Assembly (NCBI GenBank): GCA_051879195.1
Contig: JBJELO010000065.1
Coordinates: forward strand, 1-17,127
Direction: 5' to 3'
DNA length: 17,127 nt
DNA from: TWA4 sp051879195
GTDB lineage: Bacteria; Bacillota; Clostridia; Lachnospirales; Lachnospiraceae
The translations under genes were made by a program, and so were the position numbers. The notes under the pieces were generated by a model that did no database searches, had not been told where the DNA came from, and was given only the letters and a program-made list of their open reading frames with translations. Positions 1-6,672 of the stretch are shown here, in pieces. Within the stretch, counting starts at the first letter, position 1; each line of letters starts with the position of its first letter.

Positions 1-31
1 CGATCATTCCTAATGCATCATATTTTGTCAT
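1..31 (-). CDS. BMC-H shell protein, N-terminal fragment at window edge
   Basis: Only the first ten codons are present; they read MTKYDALGMI and then leave the window. This matches the usual start of hexameric BMC-domain shell proteins (ALGMIETKGL-type). A strong AGGAGG ribosome site lies 8 bases before the ATG (plus-strand positions 39..44). The gene follows pduL by about 30 bases, so it is probably part of the same operon. It shows that the locus continues to the left. Assignment rests on very few residues plus context. Confidence 0.7.
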   Translation of the reverse strand, partial: MTKYDALGMI

Positions 32-63
32 TTTAATTTCCTCCTATTTTAAATGTAATATCA

Positions 64-729
64 TTATTTAACAATCTTTAATTTTGTTTTTGAGTCAATG
101 CAGTATGCATTTGCCTCTTCTGTATCAATGTGGCATTCCAGAGCTCCTGTATCGTCTGCTCTGACCACCACGTTATCCATGATGCCTGCTCTTGGCCCTT
201 CCACTGCCAGTCTGACAATCTGTCCTTCATAAACGCCATATGCTTTTGCTTCTCTGGGATTCATGTGAATATGACGCTGCGCTACGATCACGCCTTCTTC
301 AATCTGTACGGTACCTTTGGGACCTACAATAATAATCCCGCCGCTTCCTGCCAGATCTCCGGACTGTCTTAAAGGTGCCTTAACACCAAGCTTGAACATA
401 TCTCCGGATAAAATTTCAACCTGAATTTTATTTCTCGTCGGGCCCAGTACCCTGACCTTTTCAATCACACCCTTGGGACCGCACAAAGTTACGCACTCCT
501 TACATGCAAACTGTCCGGGCTGTGACAGGTTTTTAATCCGCTCCAGATTATGATCCTTTCCAAAAAGAATCTCTACGGCCTCTTCTGTCAGATGTACATG
601 TCGATTGGAAATGCCCACCGGAACAAGACCATTTCTGGCATCCTCTGTATATACATCAGAATCTTCCGATTTTACTGATTCCAGCGCTTTCAGAAACAGA
701 TCCAGTATTTCCTCATAGCCAGTATTCAT
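64..729 (-). CDS. pduL: PduL-type phosphate acyltransferase (phosphotransacylase) of the microcompartment
   Basis: PduL converts acetyl-CoA and phosphate to acetyl phosphate and CoA inside the shell, recycling CoA for the aldehyde dehydrogenase. The 221-residue protein has the two-barrel PduL signature: RHVHL (His44, His46), AQRHIHM (His153, His155) and a late ECHIDTEEAN segment (His199). These are the expected zinc-site histidines of the family. Residues 1 to about 20 (EEILDLFLKALESV) form a likely amphipathic helix ahead of the catalytic part, the usual encapsulation peptide that targets cargo to the shell. The ATG has an AAGGAG site 6-8 bases upstream. Only one base separates it from the stop of the aldehyde dehydrogenase gene, so the two are likely co-translated. 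Family assignment is firm; acetyl-CoA as substrate follows from the choline pathway. Confidence 0.95.
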   Translation of the reverse strand: MNTGYEEILDLFLKALESVKSEDSDVYTEDARNGLVPVGISNRHVHLTEEAVEILFGKDHNLERIKNLSQPGQFACKECVTLCGPKGVIEKVRVLGPTRNKIQVEILSGDMFKLGVKAPLRQSGDLAGSGGIIIVGPKGTVQIEEGVIVAQRHIHMNPREAKAYGVYEGQIVRLAVEGPRAGIMDNVVVRADDTGALECHIDTEEANAYCIDSKTKLKIVK

Positions 730-730
730 G

Positions 731-2332
731 TTATTCTCCTTTCATGGCATTTACCAGACCGTTGATCATCTCCTTCAGCTGTTCCAGATTGATTCCTTCA
801 TCTGATGCTGGCTGTGACTGATTTGCAAAACTTGCCGGTGACTGCGCATCACATCCGCAGCTATTGCATCCTACGCTGTAAGTCAGCGGTGCAGGTGAGA
901 TTGATGATACTGTATGATTCCCTGTGCATCCGGCTGCACCGTTTGCATGGAATGTCTTGTCATCTGTAAGCATTGTAGTAACTTCCCTGATTCCATAACA
1001 AACTGTCTTTTTATTAATCAGATGCAGCGGCGTCACGTTTTCAGAAACCGAACTTCCTCCCATAGTACCGCATCCGAGTGTGAATGCCGGTGCCAGACCG
1101 GTGCTGAGTCCCGTTCCTCCCATGCTTCCGCCTGTGTTGATCAGAATACGGGATGCCGGTTTGGCAGCAAATTCCCGCACAATTTTTTCATCCTGCGTAT
1201 GCAGATTCATCGTATGTCCGATACCATTCTGAAGCAGTTTCATGGAGAGCTCGCATGCTTCATGCCAGTCGCGTACCACATAAAATCCAAGTACACATGT
1301 CAGTTTTTCATAGGACAGCGGATACTCTTCGCCAACACCTGCCTGAGGTCCGATCAGCACGGTCGTATTGTCAGGTACGCTGATTCCGGCGCCGTCTGCA
1401 ATCGCCTTTGCAGATCTTCCAACGAATTTCGCATTCATGGTGTGTCCGTTTTTGAACAGCACTTTACATACTTTTGCAAGTTCATCCGGATTCAGGAAAT
1501 ATGCTCCCTGTGCTTTCAGCTCTGCAACAACTGCAGCGCGATTGCATTCTTCTACGACAATGGACTGCTCAGATGCACAGATTGTTCCGTTATCAAAGGT
1601 TTTACTTGCAATGATATTGGAAACCGCTTTTTTCACATCTGCAGTACGTTCAATATAAGCCGGAGAATTACCTGCTCCTACTCCGATTGCCGGTTTTCCT
1701 GCACTGTATGCTGCTTTTACCATACCCGGACCGCCGGTTGCAATGATCAGCTTGATTGCATCATTATGCATCAGTTCGTTGGTGGCCTGCATGGTACACA
1801 TGGAGAGACATCCGATCAGGTCCGAAGGAGCACCTGCATCCACTGCTGCCTGTGCCATCAGTTTTGCAGCCCTGGAGGTACATTTCAGCGCAGACGGATG
1901 GGGGGAAAATACAATTGCATTTCTCGCCTTGATCGCAATCATGGATTTATAGATTACCGTTGAAGTGGGATTGGTAGAAGGTACAATTCCCATGATCAAT
2001 CCGACAGGATCTGCTACTTCAAACATTTTATTGACAGGGTCCTCGCTGATAACGCCCTGTGTCTTCATGTCTTTAATATAATCATACAATAACGTTGACG
2101 CTGCATGATTTTTATATGTTTTATCAAGCACTTTTCCGAATCCGGTCTCTTCCACTGCCATCTGAGCAAGTTCTGCCGCATGCTCTTCGGCAACTTTGAC
2201 CATATTCCGCAAAATCTTATCAATCTGTTCTTCTGTATACTTTGCGATCTGCGCTGCAGCTATAGCACCATATCTGCAAAGATCTCTGGCTTCCTGCACG
2301 GAGCGCAGATCAAAATCAAGGTTTTCCATCAT
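731..2332 (-). CDS. cutF: CoA-acylating acetaldehyde dehydrogenase (CutF/EutE type)
   Basis: Oxidises acetaldehyde from choline cleavage to acetyl-CoA with NAD+ and CoA in the microcompartment lumen. The 533-residue protein has the catalytic Cys252 in GTICASEQ, the oxyanion Asn121 in PSTNPTST, and a glycine-rich segment (GVGAGNSPAYIE). After the catalytic domain comes a cysteine-rich linker (GCNSCGCD; Cys489, Cys492, Cys494), then a terminal amphipathic segment at about 514-531 (NLEQLKEMINGLVNAM). The last is a probable C-terminal encapsulation peptide. Two ATGs occur in tandem. The first overlaps the preceding stop (ATGA); the second (2329) is better spaced from AGGAAG, so the true start may be either. 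The intact catalytic residues contrast with the paralogue at 10270..11760. The symbol follows cut-cluster naming and is less certain than the function. Confidence 0.93.
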   Translation of the reverse strand: MMENLDFDLRSVQEARDLCRYGAIAAAQIAKYTEEQIDKILRNMVKVAEEHAAELAQMAVEETGFGKVLDKTYKNHAASTLLYDYIKDMKTQGVISEDPVNKMFEVADPVGLIMGIVPSTNPTSTVIYKSMIAIKARNAIVFSPHPSALKCTSRAAKLMAQAAVDAGAPSDLIGCLSMCTMQATNELMHNDAIKLIIATGGPGMVKAAYSAGKPAIGVGAGNSPAYIERTADVKKAVSNIIASKTFDNGTICASEQSIVVEECNRAAVVAELKAQGAYFLNPDELAKVCKVLFKNGHTMNAKFVGRSAKAIADGAGISVPDNTTVLIGPQAGVGEEYPLSYEKLTCVLGFYVVRDWHEACELSMKLLQNGIGHTMNLHTQDEKIVREFAAKPASRILINTGGSMGGTGLSTGLAPAFTLGCGTMGGSSVSENVTPLHLINKKTVCYGIREVTTMLTDDKTFHANGAAGCTGNHTVSSISPAPLTYSVGCNSCGCDAQSPASFANQSQPASDEGINLEQLKEMINGLVNAMKGE

Positions 2333-2685
2333 ACTTCTTCCTGCCTTTCATTTTTGTAAAAATCTCTCAGACAATCCAGCAGTTCTTTCTTCGTCATGTC
2401 CATTGCAGATGCGCCATTCAAATCCATGTCAGGATACTCATCCCGTACCATTTCTTTTACATCTGCTGCACGGAAGCGTTTCAACTGTGAAATAACACGG
2501 TCAACATCCTCTGTCATCAGCATTTCTTCAATGGATTTCCGATTTGCTTCCGATAACTTACGCACAGTGTTCTGCTCTTCAGCTTCCTCTTCCGTCACAT
2601 CCTCAGCTTCACCTTCCGACTCAGGGTCTGCTTCCTCTGACTCAGGGTTTGATTCTTCTGCCTTAAGGTCTGATTTTTCATCCAA
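2329..2685 (-). CDS. Small acidic protein with C-terminal helical (SAP-like?) domain, BMC-associated
   Basis: Not a family I can name. It has 118 residues. Residues 1 to about 38 are extremely rich in Glu, Asp and Ser (likely disordered). Residues 40-118 look helical and end in MTKKELLDCLRDFYKNE, which resembles the short SAP or Rho-N-type helical motif. The reading frame opens with TTG at 2685, 6 bases after AGAGG; no ATG is available before residue 56. It begins just 11 bases after the stop of a BMC-H gene, in another frame, and its stop overlaps the next gene's ATG (ATGA). Known shell proteins such as EutK carry a BMC domain plus a C-terminal extra domain. This may be a detached version of such an extension, or a product of frameshifting from the upstream BMC-H. 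Coding is supported by operon fit and composition; function is unknown. Confidence 0.6.
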   Translation of the reverse strand: MDEKSDLKAEESNPESEEADPESEGEAEDVTEEEAEEQNTVRKLSEANRKSIEEMLMTEDVDRVISQLKRFRAADVKEMVRDEYPDMDLNGASAMDMTKKELLDCLRDFYKNERQEEV

Positions 2686-2696
2686 AACAGCCTCTG

Positions 2697-3026
2697 CTAT
2701 ATGTGAGACTCCTCATCATCATTCAGTTCTTCCTCTGTTTTCTGACCGGAACCTGCAGAGCCGATAATCAGTCCATCCAGACTTTCGTGAGGACGCGGAA
2801 TAACATGCGTGGAAAGAATTGTTCCGCCCATTCTGGAAACCGCTGAAGCTGCTGCATCCACAGAAGCCTTGCATGCCGCAATATCTCCTGTAACCGTAAT
2901 GGTAACGATTCCGCCTTTTACAAATGTTCTTTCTACCAGATGAACCTCGGCAGCTTTAAGCATGGCATCTGCACTTTCAATAGCGGCAACCAATCCTTTT
3001 GTCTCAATGAAACCTAAAGCCTGCAT
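2697..3026 (-). CDS. BMC-H hexameric shell protein with acidic tail
   Basis: Canonical hexamer-forming shell subunit of 109 residues. The N-terminus reads ALGFIETKGLVAAIESADAM and keeps the edge lysine (ETKG) that mediates hexamer-hexamer packing in the family. The pore-loop region is TGDIAACKASVDAA, followed by the HVIPRPHESL closing strand. After about residue 90 there is an extra acidic tail (KTEEELNDDEE) that ordinary short BMC-H proteins lack. An AGGAGG site lies 6 bases before the ATG. Among the full-length BMC-H proteins of the window, this is the most typical tiling subunit. Confidence 0.93.
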   Translation of the reverse strand: MQALGFIETKGLVAAIESADAMLKAAEVHLVERTFVKGGIVTITVTGDIAACKASVDAAASAVSRMGGTILSTHVIPRPHESLDGLIIGSAGSGQKTEEELNDDEESHI

Positions 3027-3044
3027 ATTTATCCTCCTTGTTCA

Positions 3045-3680
3045 TTAATATGTAGTATAAAATGCTTTTCCCAATCCTTTTGCACCAAAGGCGCACCGGA
3101 TACCTTTTTTAATGAAAAATGCATCCCCGGGCTTTGCCTCATATACTTTTCCGTTAATCGTAACGGTAATACAGCCGCTTATGATATAATAGATTTCCTG
3201 ACATTCTGTTTTCCAGTCAAATTCAACATTATCAATGGTAATAATACCTGCTGAAATAGAAGATTCATCATCGGATCCAATGATTTCCTGATAATTCACC
3301 TTTCCATCCTGCCCGGGAACTCCGGTATCCAGAACTTCTGTTCTGATACTGTTTCCCCGTACCAGTTTAAAACCGGCCGCATCATATTCTGCATCATACG
3401 GTCTGCACTTTGCTGCACAGGCACTCAGTATATCCTGCAACAATCCCTGATCCTGCAGACTGGAAAGCACTTTGAAGATCAGATTCACATCCACCTGTCT
3501 GGAATCACCTGCTGCCGCCGGTTCCTCGTTGGAACAGCATCCTTCCTGAATCGTCATTCCGTTTACGCTGATTGCATCACGGGCCGCCGGAGTCAGCAGT
3601 GTATTGCCGTCAACATGGACGATCATAATCCCTTCCGATTTCATACGCTCCACTGCTGCAGCATCAATAAGCTTTTTCAT
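3045..3680 (-). CDS. eutQ: EutQ-like cupin protein
   Basis: Related to EutQ, a BMC-associated cupin; acetate-kinase activity has been reported for EutQ in ethanolamine systems. I infer an accessory role here, not a proven activity. The protein is 211 residues from the ATG at 3680. That start is preferred over an upstream GTG (3692) because AGGGGTG sits about 10 bases ahead of it and MKKLI matches the EutQ N-terminus. Residues 1-45 hold an N-terminal module with LTPAAR at 29-34. The C-terminal half (about 100-211) is a cupin barrel, with IYYIISGCITVTINGKVY and PGDAFFIKKG. A linker contains GCCSNEEP. It lies between the vertex-protein gene and a BMC-H gene. Confidence 0.85.
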   Translation of the reverse strand: MKKLIDAAAVERMKSEGIMIVHVDGNTLLTPAARDAISVNGMTIQEGCCSNEEPAAAGDSRQVDVNLIFKVLSSLQDQGLLQDILSACAAKCRPYDAEYDAAGFKLVRGNSIRTEVLDTGVPGQDGKVNYQEIIGSDDESSISAGIITIDNVEFDWKTECQEIYYIISGCITVTINGKVYEAKPGDAFFIKKGIRCAFGAKGLGKAFYTTY

Positions 3681-3727
3681 TCCTGTTTTCACCCCTTTTC
3701 TGTTCTGATGTTTTTATCTGTAAATAT

Positions 3728-3994
3728 TTATTCTTCAAACTGACAGTCTTCATCAATGATACCGACAATTGCTGCATCCACCGGTATCTCATCATTTCCA
3801 AACATTCTGCGGGCCGAGGAACCCATCGTTACCAGAACCCGATCACCGATTCCGGCGCTGATCACATCCGCTGCCACAATCCGTTTTCCGGCATCCTTTC
3901 CTCCGATTATTTCCACAAGCATCAGTTTGTAACCATTTAAGAGTTCTGATTTTCTGGTTGCCCAAATGTTATCAACAAGTTTAGCTGTTACCAT
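3728..3994 (-). CDS. eutN: EutN/CcmL-type BMC-P pentameric vertex protein
   Basis: Forms pentamers that close the vertices of the polyhedral shell. The start at 3994 is chosen because MVTAKLVDNIWATRKSE is the normal EutN/CcmL start and GAGGAG lies about 10 bases upstream; a longer frame would only add residues overlapping the previous gene. The 88-residue protein shows the conserved KLMLVEI strand, DRVLVTMGSSAR and a PVDAAIVGIIDE closing segment. The start codon comes one base after the stop of the GrpU-like gene (TGAGATG), so translational coupling is likely. It is the only vertex protein in the window. Confidence 0.93.
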   Translation of the reverse strand: MVTAKLVDNIWATRKSELLNGYKLMLVEIIGGKDAGKRIVAADVISAGIGDRVLVTMGSSARRMFGNDEIPVDAAIVGIIDEDCQFEE

Positions 3995-3995
3995 C

Positions 3996-4292
3996 TCATT
4001 TCTCTCCTCGTAAGTTTTCCCTGATTTTTTCAATCGCTGATTCCACGGAAGCGGTATCTCCAAATATTGCCAGCAATATCATGTTCTGCGGACAGCTTCC
4101 TTTGATATCTTTTACAGTAACACCCGCAGTTTTTTCAGCGATGTCAGCCGCGACGATCATATCGATCAGCTTTCCCTGCAAAAGTCCGACCGCATCTGCC
4201 TTTTCCGCTTCTGTCCGGTTTCCCGGACCAATTCTCCGTTCCAGGATTTCCAGCGTTCCCTGCGACGGAGATTTGATAATCCGAAAATCCAT
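3996..4292 (-). CDS. GrpU-like divergent BMC-domain shell protein
   Basis: A 98-residue BMC-domain protein that differs strongly from the ordinary hexamer subunits. It opens with MDFRIIKSPSQGTLEILERR, followed by a BMC core (AVGLLQGKLIDMIVAADIAE) and GSCPQNMILLAIFGDTASV. The layout resembles GrpU of glycyl-radical propanediol microcompartments, a hexamer reported to bind an iron-sulfur cluster in its central pore. The single cysteine, Cys67 in GSCPQN, lies where that pore site would be. Identification as GrpU-like is from remembered family features and is moderately sure; BMC-domain membership is solid. The gene sits 11 bases after the EutJ-like gene and one base before the vertex gene. Confidence 0.8.
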   Translation of the reverse strand: MDFRIIKSPSQGTLEILERRIGPGNRTEAEKADAVGLLQGKLIDMIVAADIAEKTAGVTVKDIKGSCPQNMILLAIFGDTASVESAIEKIRENLRGEK

Positions 4293-4303
4293 CAGACACC
4301 ACC

Positions 4304-5149
4304 CTATACTTCCTCTGCGATGCAGCTGTACGCGATTCCCAGAGGAGTCACAAACATGGGATCAACCGGCTTATATGTGGGAATCCCTATTTTCTTTTCG
4401 ATAATTTCCTCAATTCCTGTCAGACAGCAGGTTCCTCCAACCAGAGAAATACTGTCTACCTGATAATCTGCAACATGACGGCTGATAATCGAAGAAACCT
4501 TTTCAATCACCGGTTTTAACACAGGGAGGATTTCCTTATGGTTTTCCTGTCTGCGCTTGAATTTTTCCGCTTCTTCAAAGCTTTTCTTATATGCTCCGGA
4601 AAGAACCAGAGAAAAATGAGTCCCTCCGGTGGCTTCATCTGCCACATACACTACTTTTCCATCTTTAAAAATCGATATGCCGGTAGTTCCGCCGCCGATA
4701 TCCACAACAGCTCCGTTTTGTATATGAAGAACCTTATTAGCTGCCGTCGATTCATCTTCCAGTGCTGTTATCATATATCCTGCGGCTTCCACAACATTTT
4801 TCACAGCACCTCCGTCCAGGGTATCGGTTCCGGGAGGAATTGCTGCTGCAGCGTAAAGAAGTTCTTCAACGCCAAGCTTTTTCTCCAGCTCTTCCTTCAT
4901 CCGACGGACGATTTCAACTGCTCCTATGTAGTCCACAACCATTCCATCCCGGACTACATCTGCATATTCATATGCTCCGGCAACGGGCTGTCGGTTCTCA
5001 TCCAGAACCACAGTTACCACACAGGCAGTTCCCAGATCCACTCCCACGTAGTAGACGCTGCTTTCCGATCGAATCGGATGTTCCACTACCTGTTTGAATT
5101 TTTTCACCAGTTTATCGCAAAACTGGAAATCTACTGTATTCTTCTGCAT
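4304..5149 (-). CDS. eutJ: EutJ-like Hsp70/actin-fold ATPase (BMC chaperone)
   Basis: EutJ proteins are actin-fold relatives of DnaK, thought to act as chaperones or reactivation factors in ethanolamine-type microcompartment loci. The exact client is unknown. The 281-residue protein shows phosphate-1 (VGVDLGTACVVTVVLDE), phosphate-2 (AVVDIGGGTTGIS) and adenosine (SLVGGTCCLTGIEE) motifs. It also has ADVVRDGMVVDYIGAV and ADEATGGTHFSL segments that are typical of EutJ. It lacks the Hsp70 substrate-binding domain, as family members do. The ATG at 5149 is preferred over 5173 because GGGGGTGA lies just upstream of it and nothing suitable precedes 5173. It overlaps the end of the EutT-like gene by 19 bases. 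Confidence 0.9.
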   Translation of the reverse strand: MQKNTVDFQFCDKLVKKFKQVVEHPIRSESSVYYVGVDLGTACVVTVVLDENRQPVAGAYEYADVVRDGMVVDYIGAVEIVRRMKEELEKKLGVEELLYAAAAIPPGTDTLDGGAVKNVVEAAGYMITALEDESTAANKVLHIQNGAVVDIGGGTTGISIFKDGKVVYVADEATGGTHFSLVLSGAYKKSFEEAEKFKRRQENHKEILPVLKPVIEKVSSIISRHVADYQVDSISLVGGTCCLTGIEEIIEKKIGIPTYKPVDPMFVTPLGIAYSCIAEEV

Positions 5150-5802
5150 TCCTTCACCCCCGCTGCCGCACATATGATCTGTGATATCTTATTGATAATC
5201 TGATTCATTCTATCCTTTACAGCCGCCAGACGTTCCCTGTCCTGCTCGGGATCAAAAGCCTCATCTGCATAAATCCGAAGCATTCTGATCCTGGCCCGCA
5301 GCACATTGAGCTGAACAAGTATTCTGCCATTTGGCGACTGTATATAAAAATCTGTAATTTCAAAGCAATTTCCCAGGTCCTGACAACAATTCATCTGCTT
5401 CATACCGGTACATTCTGTAAAATTAATTTCAGAATTTGCAGTATCTTCTGCAATGATTGACCTGATCCTGCCAAACTCATGTCCGATTTTTGATATCTGC
5501 CCGGCAATTTCAATATTATCCCCAATGATCTCACTGGTAATAACAAGAAATTCCGCCTCCAGAACTTCGACCTGGCACATGAGCCTTTCTTTTGCCAGAG
5601 AATAGTCTGAATCTGATATTTCCTTTTTCACCGCCAATTTGTCCGGCTGCGTCTTCGTGCCGCTTTCCAGTATATGAACTCTTCGATCCGATAAATACTG
5701 TCTGGCCCCCGGAGTCAGACGGCTGCCTTCTTCGATTCGATAGTCTGTAAAAGGCTGTTCATGAAACTGAGCGCGAAGATCACTTTCTGTTATAAATTTC
5801 AT
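5131..5802 (-). CDS. EutT-like protein (cobalamin adenosyltransferase-type N-terminus)
   Basis: The N-terminus (MKFITESDLRAQF, then RLTPGARQYLSDRRVHI) matches EutT, the corrinoid adenosyltransferase of ethanolamine loci. The remaining 223-residue protein is more divergent and mostly helical. A cysteine cluster lies at Cys131, Cys139, Cys140 and Cys146 (CTGMKQMNCC, QDLGNC), reminiscent of the CC-x2-C metal site of EutT but spaced differently. The ATG at 5802 is chosen over 5814 because GGAGG is 5 bases upstream. No B12-dependent enzyme is visible in the window, since CutC needs a glycyl radical instead. The activity is therefore doubtful: it may be repurposed, serve other cell needs, or be a structural relic. 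It overlaps the end of the EutP-like gene by 23 bases. Confidence 0.75.
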   Translation of the reverse strand: MKFITESDLRAQFHEQPFTDYRIEEGSRLTPGARQYLSDRRVHILESGTKTQPDKLAVKKEISDSDYSLAKERLMCQVEVLEAEFLVITSEIIGDNIEIAGQISKIGHEFGRIRSIIAEDTANSEINFTECTGMKQMNCCQDLGNCFEITDFYIQSPNGRILVQLNVLRARIRMLRIYADEAFDPEQDRERLAAVKDRMNQIINKISQIICAAAGVKECRRIQ

Positions 5803-6259
5803 TCTTTCCTCCATCCAGCATCAGACTGAACAGATAATTTTTCAGTTTCTCTATTCCTACCTCATCATCTTTACTGCTTATGTAAAACCAGGGCTTTTTT
5901 ACCCCTGCTTTTTTTAACTGTTCCTCACACTTTTGTGCGTATTCACTTTCCGGACCGCATTTCGTAATCACACCTGTCACCGGACAACTGAATACCTTTG
6001 CAAATCCATGTGAATAATCTTCCCGCTTACCGGTCCCATCCACAATCAGAACGATTTGAGATGCGCCGTTCTGCGCCGCTGCTATCAGATGTTTATACAT
6101 CCATGGGTTATCCAGATAGGATCCCGGAACATCTATGGTATGGACTCCGAAAATCATATCCTGGGTTTTCCGCAGGGGACCATCATACCCGTTTATTTTG
6201 TGACAAAGCGTAGTTTTTCCGCTTCCCGTAGGACCAATGATCATAATCCTCTTTCTCAC
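5780..6259 (-). CDS. eutP: EutP/PduV-like small GTPase (operon copy)
   Basis: EutP/PduV proteins are Ras-like P-loop proteins associated with microcompartments; PduV has been linked to the outer shell surface, and some EutP proteins have been reported as acetate kinases. This 159-residue copy has the P-loop GPTGSGKTT (residues 9-17) and a G3-like DVPG. The G4 position reads ITKCGPE and lacks the aspartate of the TKxD motif, so guanine specificity is questionable. The start is a GTG at 6259 with AGGA about 7 bases upstream; the later ATG would cut too close to the P-loop. It follows a EutS-type gene, the same pairing as the divergent operon at 15372..16230. Confidence 0.85.
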   Translation of the reverse strand: MRKRIMIIGPTGSGKTTLCHKINGYDGPLRKTQDMIFGVHTIDVPGSYLDNPWMYKHLIAAAQNGASQIVLIVDGTGKREDYSHGFAKVFSCPVTGVITKCGPESEYAQKCEEQLKKAGVKKPWFYISSKDDEVGIEKLKNYLFSLMLDGGKNEIYNRK

Positions 6260-6300
6260 ATCCGTTTCCTTTCTCTATCGAAATCAGTATCGGATCTTTC

Positions 6301-6660
6301 TTATGTCCGGGTAATCGGTACCACTGCAAAATCCATCATATTCTGCAGGGTGTTTGTGACTGCAGAAAGAGCTGTCTCCACACTCTGTACATCACCGCTG
6401 ATCACCACGGAACCCGTGAAGCGATCCAGAAAACCGATCTGAACGTTTGCAGTTTTCGTTGCTATGTCAGCCGCAATGATTGCAGTTTCGTAAGGTGATA
6501 ATGTAAGTATTCCGATGGCACCCGCATCATCAATCCCCAGTCTTTCGTAAATATCATGCATGGGAGATGCGATAACATGTGCAATGGTAACCTGCTTTCC
6601 GGGTACTGACTCTTCAATAATCCGGTCAATTTTCCCAACGCTGTTTTCTGTTAATCCCAT
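6301..6660 (-). CDS. EutS/PduU-type circularly permuted BMC-H shell protein (operon copy)
   Basis: A 119-residue shell hexamer subunit of the permuted EutS/PduU/CutR class. The N-terminal strand ESVPGKQVTIAHVIASP is the part that forms a small beta-barrel over the pore in this class. It is followed by AIGILTLSPYETAIIAADIA and VQIGFLDRFTGSVVISGDV. An AGGAGG site lies 6 bases before the ATG. It begins 12 bases after cutD and precedes the EutP-like gene. It is clearly paralogous to 15372..15755 but lacks that protein's loop insertion and terminal CC pair. Confidence 0.93.
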   Translation of the reverse strand: MGLTENSVGKIDRIIEESVPGKQVTIAHVIASPMHDIYERLGIDDAGAIGILTLSPYETAIIAADIATKTANVQIGFLDRFTGSVVISGDVQSVETALSAVTNTLQNMMDFAVVPITRT

Positions 6661-6672
6661 TGGCAGCCTCCT

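Noticed and set aside
914..1963. A 349-codon open frame on the plus strand
   Set aside because: It is antisense to the acetaldehyde dehydrogenase; its translation is rich in Cys, His and Arg with no family features, as expected of a shadow frame.
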